Source of the DNA: Burkholderiales bacterium
GTDB taxonomy: Bacteria > Pseudomonadota > Gammaproteobacteria > Burkholderiales > SG8-41
DNA: 34,677 bases
Assembly (NCBI GenBank): GCA_019751125.1
Contig: JAIENU010000073.1
Span: 1-34,677, forward strand
Direction: 5' to 3'
Made by a program: the position numbers and the translations under genes. Below, piece by piece: positions 23,474 to 30,861 of this stretch (its first letter is position 1; each line of letters begins with the position of its first letter). Below the pieces are notes generated by a model, which did not search any database, was not told the origin of the DNA, and saw nothing but the letters and a program-made list of their open reading frames with translations.

Positions 23474-24202
23474 ATGGCAACTGGTCCGGAGTTTCAGTTA
23501 CTCAGTCATGTAGCGAGGCAATGGGATCAGATAATTAGCGAGCTAGGTGTTTTACGCCCAACCGCTGCCGCCGTCCCTGAACAAGGGTATGAGCTATTTA
23601 GCGTCAGCGGGGAGAAGCCGCTGGAGGGGTCAACGCGGCTGAATATTGCCCCGATCGCATTGAGGGTGCCTGAACGTGCAAAAGATCAACGTTTGACGCT
23701 CTTCATTGCCATTGATGGATTTCTATATTACGACACCGAATTCTTTCTGCAGCATGAGCGTTTACGCACGACTAAATTTGGAACACGTGCGGCATATTTT
23801 AGACATGTCGACAATCGGTATGATCATGTTTTCGGGGTTCATTTTGATTATTCCGAAAATTCATTGAGCCACCCGGTCTTTCACGCCCAGTTCAAAAGTC
23901 TAAATGAAATGTTTGAAATCGTTAAGGATCGGTTTAAGGTTGTAGGCGATGCCGATGATTGCCTTAGAAATGTTCTGGGCTCAGCGCGAGTACCCTCCGC
24001 ACAACTCGACTTATTCTCTCTTATGATTCACATATTTGCGGATCGCATGATTTGGCAGGACTCTACAGATGAGGAGAAAGGCGCATTCACTAGGCTTATT
24101 TCTTTTAATAAAAACATCCAAGGTGCTGGCCATCGATTTGCCCAGTTCGAAAACGAAAGTGTTCAGACTTGCATGTCATCACGCCACTGGTATCCCCTTT
24201 GA
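23474..24202 (+). CDS. Uncharacterised protein of the four-gene island operon
   Basis: The 242-residue protein is not recognised. It begins three bases after the receiver gene stop, with GGAG about 9 bases before the ATG, so it belongs to the operon. It is soluble-looking, without signal peptide or membrane segment. Visible features are an aromatic, His- and Asp-rich central part (FIAIDGFLYYDTEFFLQHER, residues 76-95, then RHVDNRYDHVFGVHFDYSEN) and SRHWYPL at the C-terminus. Those acidic and His positions could bind metal, but no nuclease motif can be assigned with confidence. By position it could be the effector or a specificity factor of the system. Confidence 0.75.
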   Translation: MATGPEFQLLSHVARQWDQIISELGVLRPTAAAVPEQGYELFSVSGEKPLEGSTRLNIAPIALRVPERAKDQRLTLFIAIDGFLYYDTEFFLQHERLRTTKFGTRAAYFRHVDNRYDHVFGVHFDYSENSLSHPVFHAQFKSLNEMFEIVKDRFKVVGDADDCLRNVLGSARVPSAQLDLFSLMIHIFADRMIWQDSTDEEKGAFTRLISFNKNIQGAGHRFAQFENESVQTCMSSRHWYPL

Positions 24203-24324
24203 CAATTAAATTACCGACCAGCCTCAATAAATAGTGTCGGTGTTCAATTCAAGTTAATAAGTGGCAAACATCACCTAATTGGGCACAGATCACGCTTCCC
24301 CATTAGCAGCACCCTTTTTCTAGC

Positions 24325-24477
24325 ATGTCCAACCTTAAAGACTTCTCCGTCCTGATCCACCCCGGCCTCAACGCCTCCGGCCCGGATCACTGGCACACCA
24401 ACTAGGAACAGGCCTTCCCCGATTTTGTCCGGGTGCAGCAGGCGAACTGGGACCATCCGGTCTATGACGCCTGGGCT
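24325..24477 (+). pseudogene. RBBP9/YdeN-like serine hydrolase N-terminal remnant, copy A
   Basis: From ATG 24325 the frame reads MSNLKDFSVLIHPGLNASGP and then DHWHTN, an in-frame TAG where the family has Trp, and then EQAFPDFVRVQQANWDHPVYDAW. This is the N-terminal third of an RBBP9/YdeN-type alpha/beta hydrolase. The nucleophile and the rest are gone; the sequence runs straight into a cupin tail. A nonsense codon plus truncation make it a clear pseudogene. A second remnant with the same start lies at 25604. Confidence 0.75.
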
Positions 24478-24480
24478 GCA

Positions 24481-24566
24481 ACACGCCCTTCACCAGGCCG
24501 GAGGGCGCGCTGATCCATGTGAAGGTCGGCGCTATCGATGCGCCCTGCATTCCGCTGCCGGGTTGA
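24481..24566 (+). pseudogene. Cupin (ChrR-like) C-terminal remnant
   Basis: In the frame ending with TGA at 24564-24566 this reads TPFTRPEGALIHVKVGAIDA and ends CIPLPG. It is nearly the same as the last part of the intact double-cupin gene (26312-26396, TPYTGAEGALIYVKVGAIDA). It is joined to the hydrolase remnant, so an ancestral hydrolase-cupin pair was duplicated and this copy collapsed by deletion. Confidence 0.8.
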
Positions 24567-24670
24567 GCGGGACCCGGACTCAGGCTTACCCTGTTGCATG
24601 CTTACAATCGACTGATTCCAGCGTTCCGCAACCTCTCATTCCGCTTCCACCTGAAACTTCCGGACCGCCG

Positions 24671-25582
24671 ATGACTGCAAACGAGTCCCACACCCCTCAA
24701 CCGTCCACCGGCAAACGGGTATTCCTCCACTATGATCAGGCCGGACTGGATGCCGTCTATAACCAGTCGGCCTATGCACCGCATTCGGAACATGTACGCA
24801 CGCGGATGTCTCTCGCCAGCGCAGCAGTCCGGGCCAGGATCGGACCACCGCAAAGACATGCCTATGGCGACGCCCCGATCGAAGGCCTGGATGTCTATCC
24901 GGCAGCGGAACGCAACGCTCCGATTATCGTATTCATCCACGGTGGCGCATGGAGAAGGGGGCTCGCCAGCCAGAACGCCTTCGCGGCGGAAATGTTCGTC
25001 AAGGCCGGCGCCCACTTCATCGTCCCCGATTTTTCCTGGGTGCAGGATGCTGCGGACAGCCTGAGGACGCTGGCGGACCAGGTTCGCCGGTCGCTGATCT
25101 GGGTCTACCGGAATGCCGGGACACTGGACGCGGACCCGAGTCGAATCTACCTGGTCGGCCATTCGTCCGGCGCACACCTGGCCGCCGTGGCGCTGACCAC
25201 GGACTGGAAGAAGGACTACGACCCCGCCCTCCCCGATAACTTCATCCGCGGCGCCGTCCTGTGCAGCGGCATGTACGACCTGCACCCGGTCAGGCTGTCT
25301 TCCAGAAGTTCTTACGTGAAATTCGACGACGACCTTGAGTTCAAGCTGAGCCCGCAGCGCCACCTTGAACGCATTCGCGCGCCAGTCGTGCTGCTGTACG
25401 GCACACGGGAAACACCGGAGTTCCAGCGGCAGTCCATCGACTTTGACAAGGCTCTGCGTGACTCCGGAAAACCCTCCCGGCTGGTCGTGGCAGAGGAATA
25501 TGACCATTTCGAACTCAAGGAAACGCTCGCGAATCCGTACGGCCCTTACGGCCAGGCCGTGATGTCGCAGATTTTTTCGTAA
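24671..25582 (+). CDS. Alpha/beta hydrolase (esterase/arylformamidase-like)
   Basis: The 303-residue product starts at 24671; the open frame extends upstream into pseudogene DNA, so the longer version is unlikely. The oxyanion motif is FIHGGAW (88-94), the nucleophile elbow GHSSG has Ser165, the acid is probably within TRETPEF (Glu247 or Glu250), and the catalytic His is His279 in YDHFEL. The order and HGG motif resemble kynurenine formamidase and related carboxylesterases. It is cytoplasmic. It lies between two decayed copies of a different alpha/beta hydrolase (RBBP9-like), to which it is not closely related. Only a weak ribosome site (CCGGA) precedes the ATG. The substrate is unknown. Confidence 0.85.
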   Translation: MTANESHTPQPSTGKRVFLHYDQAGLDAVYNQSAYAPHSEHVRTRMSLASAAVRARIGPPQRHAYGDAPIEGLDVYPAAERNAPIIVFIHGGAWRRGLASQNAFAAEMFVKAGAHFIVPDFSWVQDAADSLRTLADQVRRSLIWVYRNAGTLDADPSRIYLVGHSSGAHLAAVALTTDWKKDYDPALPDNFIRGAVLCSGMYDLHPVRLSSRSSYVKFDDDLEFKLSPQRHLERIRAPVVLLYGTRETPEFQRQSIDFDKALRDSGKPSRLVVAEEYDHFELKETLANPYGPYGQAVMSQIFS

Positions 25583-25603
25583 ACGATGACCGGGCCCAGC
25601 CGC

Positions 25604-25690
25604 ATGCGCACGCACCAGGATTTATCCGTGCTGATCCACCCCGGCCTCAACGGCTCGGGCCGGTCAATGGGAGCAGCTCAGACACCATAA
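25604..25690 (+). pseudogene. RBBP9/YdeN-like hydrolase N-terminal remnant, copy B
   Basis: From ATG 25604 the frame reads MRTHQDLSVLIHPGLNGSGR and then loses frame; WEQLRHHNVQPHVVSR continues in another frame up to the cupin start. This shows a small deletion after GSG and loss of the rest of the hydrolase. It is the counterpart of copy A at 24325 and directly precedes the intact cupin gene. Confidence 0.7.
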
Positions 25691-25715
25691 CGTCCAGCCC
25701 CATGTCGTTTCGCGA

Positions 25716-26396
25716 ATGAACCTCAACCACGACTTCCGCCTACGCGTCGTCCAACACGCCGCCGAAGCCACATGGACGCCCTCCCCACTGCCCGGCGTCA
25801 CCCGGCGCATGCTGGACCGTGTCGGCGGCGAAGTCGCCCGTGCGACCAGCATCGTGCGTTACGCCGCCGGTTCGCGCTTTGATGCCCACGGCCATCCCGG
25901 CGGTGAAGAGATCCTCGTGCTCGACGGCGTGTTCTCGGATGAACACGGCGATTACCCGGCCGGCAGCTATCTGCGCAATCCGCCGGGCAGCCGCCATGCG
26001 CCGTTTTCCCGCGAGGGCTGCACGCTGTTCGTAAAGCTGTGGCAGTTCGCGCCGGATGATCTGAAGTCCGTGCGCATCAACACCACCACCGCAGCCTTCC
26101 GCCCCGGGCTGGTGCCGGGGCTCACCGTGCTGCCGCTGCATGAACACGCGGGAGTGAGCACGGCGCTGGTGCGCTGGGCGCCGCAGACGCAATTCAACCC
26201 GCACACCCACCCCGGCGGCGAGGAGATCCTGGTGCTCGAAGGCATGTTCCGCGACGAGGACGGTGAATACCCCGCCGGCAGCTGGCTGCGCAATCCGCGC
26301 TGGAGCCGCCACACGCCGTACACCGGCGCCGAGGGCGCGCTGATTTACGTGAAGGTCGGCGCCATTGATGCGCCGTTCATTCCGCTGCCGCACTGA
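25716..26396 (+). CDS. Tandem-cupin (ChrR-like) protein
   Basis: The 226-residue product is two cupin domains in tandem. Repeat 1 has FDAHGHPGGEEILVLDGVF with ligands His58, His60, Glu64 and His94; repeat 2 has FNPHTHPGGEEILVLEGMF with His163, His165, Glu169 and His199. Both contain DE/YPAGSxLRNP. This matches the ChrR-type cupin_7 family, found as the zinc-binding anti-sigma C-terminal domain and in stand-alone dioxygenase-like proteins. There is no N-terminal anti-sigma zinc domain and no ECF sigma factor nearby, so an enzymatic or metal-binding role is more likely. Its own tail is duplicated at 24481. The exact function is unknown. Confidence 0.85.
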   Translation: MNLNHDFRLRVVQHAAEATWTPSPLPGVTRRMLDRVGGEVARATSIVRYAAGSRFDAHGHPGGEEILVLDGVFSDEHGDYPAGSYLRNPPGSRHAPFSREGCTLFVKLWQFAPDDLKSVRINTTTAAFRPGLVPGLTVLPLHEHAGVSTALVRWAPQTQFNPHTHPGGEEILVLEGMFRDEDGEYPAGSWLRNPRWSRHTPYTGAEGALIYVKVGAIDAPFIPLPH

Positions 26397-26436
26397 ACCG
26401 CGTGGCCCGCAGGGGCCCGGCCATGGTCCCCGCCGT

Positions 26437-27333
26437 TTACGCGCCCGGCAACGTCGCGAACGCGCTGTCCGGTGACTTGCCGGCAATGGTCGTGCGGTGC
26501 AGCCTGCGCTTGTATGTCGTCGCGTCGAAGGGGGTCGCGCGGTGCAGCGTGCAGCGGTTGTCCCACAGCACCGCGTCGCCGTCGCGCCACGGGTGGCTGT
26601 AGACGTACTGCGCTTGAGTGCAGTAGGCCGTCAGTTCGTCAATCAGCCGGGCGCCCGCTTCCTGCGGCATGCCGACGATCTCCTGCGCGTGCGCGCCGAC
26701 GTAGAGCGCCTTGCGGCCGTTGACCGGGTTGGCGCGGACCAGCGGGTGCGTGACGACGTGGCGCTTCTTGTCTTCGTCCTTGTAGCCCTTGTCCTTGTCT
26801 GCATCGCGCAGCGTCATGCGGTGCAGCGCCGTCAGGCCTTCGAGCGCGGCCTTGCGTTCGGCCGGCAGGTCGGCCCAGGCCGCGCGGGCACTGGCGAATT
26901 CGGTGTTGCCGCCGGCTGGCGGTACGATGCGCGCGGCGAGCAGCGACGCCAGCGCGGCCACCGGCTTGAACGAGCTGTCGCTGTGCCAGTCCTCGTTGCG
27001 CGCGCGGTGCAGCATCGACGGGTGGTCGGGGGGCAGGACGTTGCCGTCCTTGCCGAGATTGGTCATCACCGAGATGTGCCCGGGATTCCAGTCGTTGCCG
27101 GGGTGCGCGATCATGGTTTCGAGTTCGCCGAAGTGGCGGCTGAACGCGATCTGCGAGGCGTCGTCGAAATGCTGGTCGCGGAACACCAGGACCTGATGCT
27201 CGTTGAACGCCGCCCAGATCACGCGGAAATCCTCGCGCGGCACGGGCACCGTCAGATCAATACCGGTGACCTCGGCCACGAAGCGCGGATGCAAGGGCTT
27301 GATGGTGATGCGGGACTCGATGATGGAATCCAT
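26437..27333 (-). CDS. TauD/TfdA family 2-oxoglutarate-dependent dioxygenase
   Basis: The 298-residue product from ATG 27333 is preceded by GAGGAGG at good spacing; a longer frame to 27420 lacks this. Iron ligands are His117 and Asp119 (DWHSDSSF) and His264 (TLHRATPF), and the 2-oxoglutarate-binding Arg lies in YKRRLHRTTI (276-280). The N-terminal block ITIKPLHPRFVAEVTGIDL is characteristic of TauD/TfdA. Members hydroxylate sulfonates, phenoxyacetates or other organic acids, releasing sulfite, phenol or similar. The substrate is unknown. An AT-rich repeat lies 114 bases upstream of the start. Confidence 0.92.
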   Translation of the reverse strand: MDSIIESRITIKPLHPRFVAEVTGIDLTVPVPREDFRVIWAAFNEHQVLVFRDQHFDDASQIAFSRHFGELETMIAHPGNDWNPGHISVMTNLGKDGNVLPPDHPSMLHRARNEDWHSDSSFKPVAALASLLAARIVPPAGGNTEFASARAAWADLPAERKAALEGLTALHRMTLRDADKDKGYKDEDKKRHVVTHPLVRANPVNGRKALYVGAHAQEIVGMPQEAGARLIDELTAYCTQAQYVYSHPWRDGDAVLWDNRCTLHRATPFDATTYKRRLHRTTIAGKSPDSAFATLPGA

Positions 27334-27446
27334 GGCGCCTCCTCTGCCCTGAAGCCTAACAGGGACCCGGAAGCTACAGAACGGCGTCGCCACGGATTGC
27401 CAGTCATTCTGCGCCTGCATCCCGTGCAGGAAAATTTACTAACCCG

Positions 27447-27469
27447 TTGTTTTAATTGATATTTTTATC
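27447..27469. repeat. AT-rich intergenic element, copy 5 (consensus-like)
   Basis: TTGTTTTAATTGATATTTTT (first 20 bases) differs from the 4538 copy at a single position. It lies between the small basic protein gene and the TauD gene. Confidence 0.6.
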
Positions 27470-27608
27470 ACTTGCCGCTGCGCCGCTGATTGCTGCGCTC
27501 GGCCGGGCGCTGCGACTGGCGCGGCACCTGGGTGCGGTGCACTTCCTGCCGCACTTCGCTGCGGGTGGGAGTGGGTTTGGCTTTGGGGCTGCGGGCGGTC
27601 TTTTTCAT
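27468..27608 (-). CDS. Small basic hypothetical protein
   Basis: The 46-residue product begins MKKTARSPKAKPTPTRSEVR and is rich in Lys, Arg, Gln and Ser, without hydrophobic segments. It would be disordered and positively charged, as in small nucleic-acid-binding proteins. GAGGG lies about 11 bases upstream of the ATG. The frame extends further upstream, but that part is of ordinary composition and lacks signals. The low complexity means the coding call rests on start context and size only. The 252 bases from 27609 to 27860 hold no other recognisable feature. Confidence 0.5.
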   Translation of the reverse strand: MKKTARSPKAKPTPTRSEVRQEVHRTQVPRQSQRPAERSNQRRSGK

Positions 27609-27860
27609 GATGGCGGATCCCTCTAAAGAAACACGGGACCATGATAGGCCCAGCAACTCCGGCAAATCCTGATCTAGCTCAAGTATGCGGCTGGAGCCCG
27701 TGGCACCTTGCAGCGGATCGGGGCTCGGCTGCATCATCTTGCACGGCCCGGGACGTTATTCAGGGCTTGGGTATTGTCTGCAATTCGGGTCTAATCCGCA
27801 GCGGCCATTCCGCTAACATCTTGAACATCCCGCTCTGATTCAACACCACCGAGATCACCC

Positions 27861-28196
27861 ATGACCCTTCGCACCCGCCTCACCACCCTGACCCTCGCCT
27901 CCGCCCTTCTGATCAGCACCCCCGCCCTCGCAAACGATGACTCTGACAAGTTCAAGCATGCCGCCGTCAGCTTTGCGCTGGGCACCGCCAGCGGCGCCTT
28001 TTTTGAAAACAAGTGGACAGCCTTTGGCGTGGCGATGATCCCCGGCCTGGTCAAGGAAATCAGCGATTCGCAGAAGAGCAACAATCACTTCAGCGGCAAG
28101 GATATGGCGGCCAACGCACTGGGCGCGGCGCTGGGCGTGCAATTCGGCCACTGGATCATCACGTCCCGCGGACTGACCTTCCGGTCGACGTTTTAA
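27861..28196 (+). CDS. YfiM-like (DUF2279) periplasmic protein
   Basis: The 111-residue product has a signal peptide at 1-25 (ends PALA, mature start NDDSDKFKHAAVSF). DKFKHAAVSFALGTASG, then GLVKEISDSQKSNNHFSGKD and MAANALGAALG, match the YfiM/DUF2279 pattern of a membrane-associated helical pair with conserved His, Lys-Glu and Asp positions. No enzymatic role is known for the family. There is no lipobox cysteine here, unlike YfiM, so it may be soluble or held by its hydrophobic helices. It stands alone with about 110 bases to the next Bug gene. Confidence 0.75.
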   Translation: MTLRTRLTTLTLASALLISTPALANDDSDKFKHAAVSFALGTASGAFFENKWTAFGVAMIPGLVKEISDSQKSNNHFSGKDMAANALGAALGVQFGHWIITSRGLTFRSTF

Positions 28197-28308
28197 ACGG
28201 ACCACCTTTACCGACAACTCCTGCACCAACCGCCAACCCGCTAACATGTAAGCCGCCGCGAGAACAAAAACCCGGCACCGAAGCAAACCCGTCATCCGGA
28301 GGAGAACC

Positions 28309-29289
28309 GTGATGCCTGTTGCTAAAGCCTCATTTGGCCCGTGCGTGGGTCTGGCCCTGCTGCTCGCCGCCTGCACGCTGCCCGTCGCCGCGCAGAAATA
28401 TCCCGAACGCAACGTCCGCCTGATCGTTGCCTTTCCCACCGGGGCTTCGCAGATTCTCGGTCTTCTTGTTTCCGAAAAACTCGGTGCCGCGCTGGGCCAG
28501 CCGGTGGTGGCGGATTTCCGCACCGGTGCCGGCGGCAACCTTGCGGCCGAGCTGGCCGCCAAAACACCCGCCGATGGCCACACGCTGCTGCTGACCAGCC
28601 CTTCGCTGGCGATCAGCCCCTTTCTCTACAAGAAGCTCGGCTACGACACGCAGCGCGACTTCGCGCCGGTGACGCTGCTCTCCACCGTGCCCAATGTGTT
28701 TGTGATCCACCCTTCGGTGCCGGCGCGCAACATCAGCGAGCTGGTGAAACTGGCGAAGGCCCATCCCGGCAAGATGAGTTTTGGTTCGGGCGGTGTCGGC
28801 TCGTCTAACCACCTTGCGGGGGAACTCTTCAAGTCGCTGGCCAAGGTGGACATCCTGCATGTGCCGTACAAGGGCGCGAGCATCGCACTGACGCACATCC
28901 TCGGCGGCGAGGCGGAAATGGTGATGGTGACCGTGCCCGCGACGATTCCCTTCATCAACAGCGGCCGGCTGCGCGGACTGGCGGTGCTGGTGCCGGAGCG
29001 AGTGCCGACGCTGCCGAATGTGCCCACCACCACCGAAGCCGGCATGCCGGAGCTGGTGGTCAACACCTGGTACGGGCTGTTTGCCCCTGCGGGCACGCGG
29101 CCGGAAATCCTGCAGCGCATCCACGCCGAGGTGGCGAAGTTCATGCAGGCGCCCGAGGTCAGAAAACAGCTCGCCGCCAGCGGCCTCGAGCCGGTAACCA
29201 GCACGCCGGCCGAATTCACCGCCTATGTGCGCGCGGACATGGAGCGCTGGGGCCAGGTGATCCGCGAGGCGAAGATTCCGGCGCAGTAG
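28309..29289 (+). CDS. Bug/TctC family periplasmic solute receptor
   Basis: The product is about 326 residues. Two start codons are adjacent, GTG 28309 and ATG 28312, both well placed after GGAGGAG; either is possible. The signal peptide contains LLLAACTLPVAAQ, so both a lipobox-like LAAC and a signal peptidase I site (VAA-Q) are present. Motifs are YPERNVRLIVAFPTGASQIL (lacking the usual PGGxxD), VVADFRTGAGGN, PADGHTLLL, KMSFGSGGVGSSN, ILHVPYKGAS and TWYGLFAPAGTRP. The changed GASQ in the first ligand loop suggests altered ligand recognition. It is an orphan receptor with no transporter genes nearby. Confidence 0.92.
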   Translation: MMPVAKASFGPCVGLALLLAACTLPVAAQKYPERNVRLIVAFPTGASQILGLLVSEKLGAALGQPVVADFRTGAGGNLAAELAAKTPADGHTLLLTSPSLAISPFLYKKLGYDTQRDFAPVTLLSTVPNVFVIHPSVPARNISELVKLAKAHPGKMSFGSGGVGSSNHLAGELFKSLAKVDILHVPYKGASIALTHILGGEAEMVMVTVPATIPFINSGRLRGLAVLVPERVPTLPNVPTTTEAGMPELVVNTWYGLFAPAGTRPEILQRIHAEVAKFMQAPEVRKQLAASGLEPVTSTPAEFTAYVRADMERWGQVIREAKIPAQ

Positions 29290-29304
29290 ACCTCTACGCT
29301 AACG

Positions 29305-29550
29305 ATGCGGCGCGGTAATTTAGTGACGGTTGCGCTCTGCCTGGTGACGAGCAATCTGCGCAACGCGCCGAACTTTCGCATCACGGTTGATCCCGGACCC
29401 GGCAACGGACTGAAAAGCGTCTCGCAAATTGAGATCGACAAGATGGTGTCCGTGCCACGCACACGCATCGGCGCGGTGATCGGCGGCCTCGATGACACCA
29501 CGATGCTCAAGGTCAACCATTCGCTCGCGGTGTTTACCTGTATAACCTGA
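29305..29550 (+). pseudogene. MazF/PemK toxin remnant with internal deletion
   Basis: The frame begins MRRGNLVTVAL, as MazF/PemK toxins do, but then jumps directly to CLVTSNLRNAPNFRITVDPG and continues with NGLKSVSQIEIDKMVSVPRT, RIGAVIGGLDD and LKVNHSLAVF, the C-terminal half of the family. About 30 residues between the first strand and the central strand (the KPRPALV region) are missing without a frameshift. No antitoxin gene is next to it. The missing part belongs to the RNA-binding core, so it is most likely an inactive relic. The 193 bases after it show nothing else. Confidence 0.7.
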
Positions 29551-29743
29551 TGAGGATTCGTCAATATCCGGCCCGACAGGCCGCTCTGCCGGCTGCCCTT
29601 CCGAAAAACAGTGTTGTTGTCGTCCGCGACAATTCGGCTCTATTCAATAAGCATTGGCTCATCAATCACTGGCTGTCGCTTGTCATCCTTTCGAAATGAT
29701 GTGGCGTTAGCCAATCAGTCATTTCATTCAGGGGAGCTTTTTC

Positions 29744-30754
29744 GTGCAACGCCAACAACCACTTTTTTTCCTTGTTTTGCTGCTGTCCATATGGATTGGC
29801 GGTTTTTCTGAAGCTGCACTGGCGCAAGGCGCAAAGCGTTTCATCGTGAGCACAGCGGCTGGCGGCGGCCTCGACACCATTGCAAGAAAATTGTCCGAGG
29901 TGCAGTCACTGAGGTCTGCATGGGGCAATCCGATCCTGATCGACAACCATCCCGGGCAAAATGGCATGACCGCCGTCGATTTTGCGCGGAACCTGCCCGG
30001 GGACGGTTCGGTATTGCTGGCGGTATTTATTGCTGAGTCGGGCGCCAATGTGGCTGCTTACGCGCCGACAATAGCCGCGCTGGCCGGGTTTGTGCCGATC
30101 GCCTATCTCGGCAGCAACACGGGACCCAGCGGTAAATTCTGGTACGGAATATATGGTCCTCCGGGTATGCCGCCAGACACAGCCCGACGGCTAGAATCTG
30201 CCCTGCAAAACGCCATGCAGAGCAGTGAAGTAGCTTCGGCCGTCACCACCTTTTCCGGATGGCAGCAGGATCGTGCGGTATCTGCTGCCACCCTCGCCCA
30301 GTTGACCGGGGCAGCCCCAACCGCCAGAAGCGGTGGACAAACTGGCGCACCTCCGGCTGGCCGCCAGACGGGCGGTCCCGCGGAAACGTCACCCAGCACA
30401 AACGGCGACAGCGCAGCCTGCCGCTGTCTGACGCTGTCAGCCGATCGCGCGGGAGAAATCATCCGCAATACCTGCAGCCGCGAGGTCGTCGCCTTTCTTT
30501 GTGTGGATGGCTACAACTGCCGCGGTGAAACCACTCATATCGGTCAAGGGCTGGGCGCCAGAGGAGGCACCGGCAGCAATATCGATCACTTCCGGGTGCG
30601 CAACACCAACCACGGCCAGCGCCAGCGCTGGAGTTACGGTGCAGAGTTCACAGACACCGTCCGGGCGCGAAACGCATTCATCATCCGCTGGCCCGAGGTG
30701 CAGTCCTATCGCTGGACATGCTCGGAGAACCGCGCGCCCATCATTATTCCGTGA
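29744..30754 (+). CDS. Shortened Bug-like domain fused to a Cys-rich domain
   Basis: The start is GTG 29744, with AGGGGAG about 7 bases upstream. The 336-residue exported protein has a signal peptide (about 1-28, ends ALAQ). Residues 30-100 match the Bug N-lobe (KRFIVSTAAGGGLDTIARKL, ILIDNHPGQNGMTA, LPGDGSVLL), and 105-175 match the Bug C-terminal part (WYGIYGPPGMPPDTARRLES), while the about 130-residue middle of normal Bug proteins is absent. A Pro/Gly/Thr-rich linker (190-222) leads to a Cys-rich domain, CRCLT (226-230), NTCSREVV (242-249) and GARGG (271-275), also found in the lipoprotein at 32561. The receptor half probably no longer binds ligand as usual. The function is unknown. Confidence 0.75.
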   Translation: MQRQQPLFFLVLLLSIWIGGFSEAALAQGAKRFIVSTAAGGGLDTIARKLSEVQSLRSAWGNPILIDNHPGQNGMTAVDFARNLPGDGSVLLAVFIAESGANVAAYAPTIAALAGFVPIAYLGSNTGPSGKFWYGIYGPPGMPPDTARRLESALQNAMQSSEVASAVTTFSGWQQDRAVSAATLAQLTGAAPTARSGGQTGAPPAGRQTGGPAETSPSTNGDSAACRCLTLSADRAGEIIRNTCSREVVAFLCVDGYNCRGETTHIGQGLGARGGTGSNIDHFRVRNTNHGQRQRWSYGAEFTDTVRARNAFIIRWPEVQSYRWTCSENRAPIIIP

Positions 30755-30861
30755 CGAGTCAACCCTGTGGCGGTAACGTTCGTTTAGGCAGGAGCAGCAG
30801 TAATCGGCAATAAAGTAATACCAACAATCAAAAAACCTAACAAAGCTCTTCAGGGGGCAAA

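Noticed and set aside
18607..24320. Search for attachment-site direct repeats, an integrase or tRNA at the island ends
   Set aside because: By eye only short matches such as CAGCCT were found at both ends, which is no more than chance. No integrase or tRNA is present.
27439..27642. 67-codon minus-strand frame over the small basic protein
   Set aside because: It overlaps the 46-residue frame in another phase, runs through the AT-rich element at its end and has a weaker start. Only one of the two can be real.
29611..29811. Short plus-strand frame overlapping the start of the Bug-derived protein
   Set aside because: It has no ribosome site or motif, and overlaps a gene with a good Shine-Dalgarno and signal peptide in another frame.
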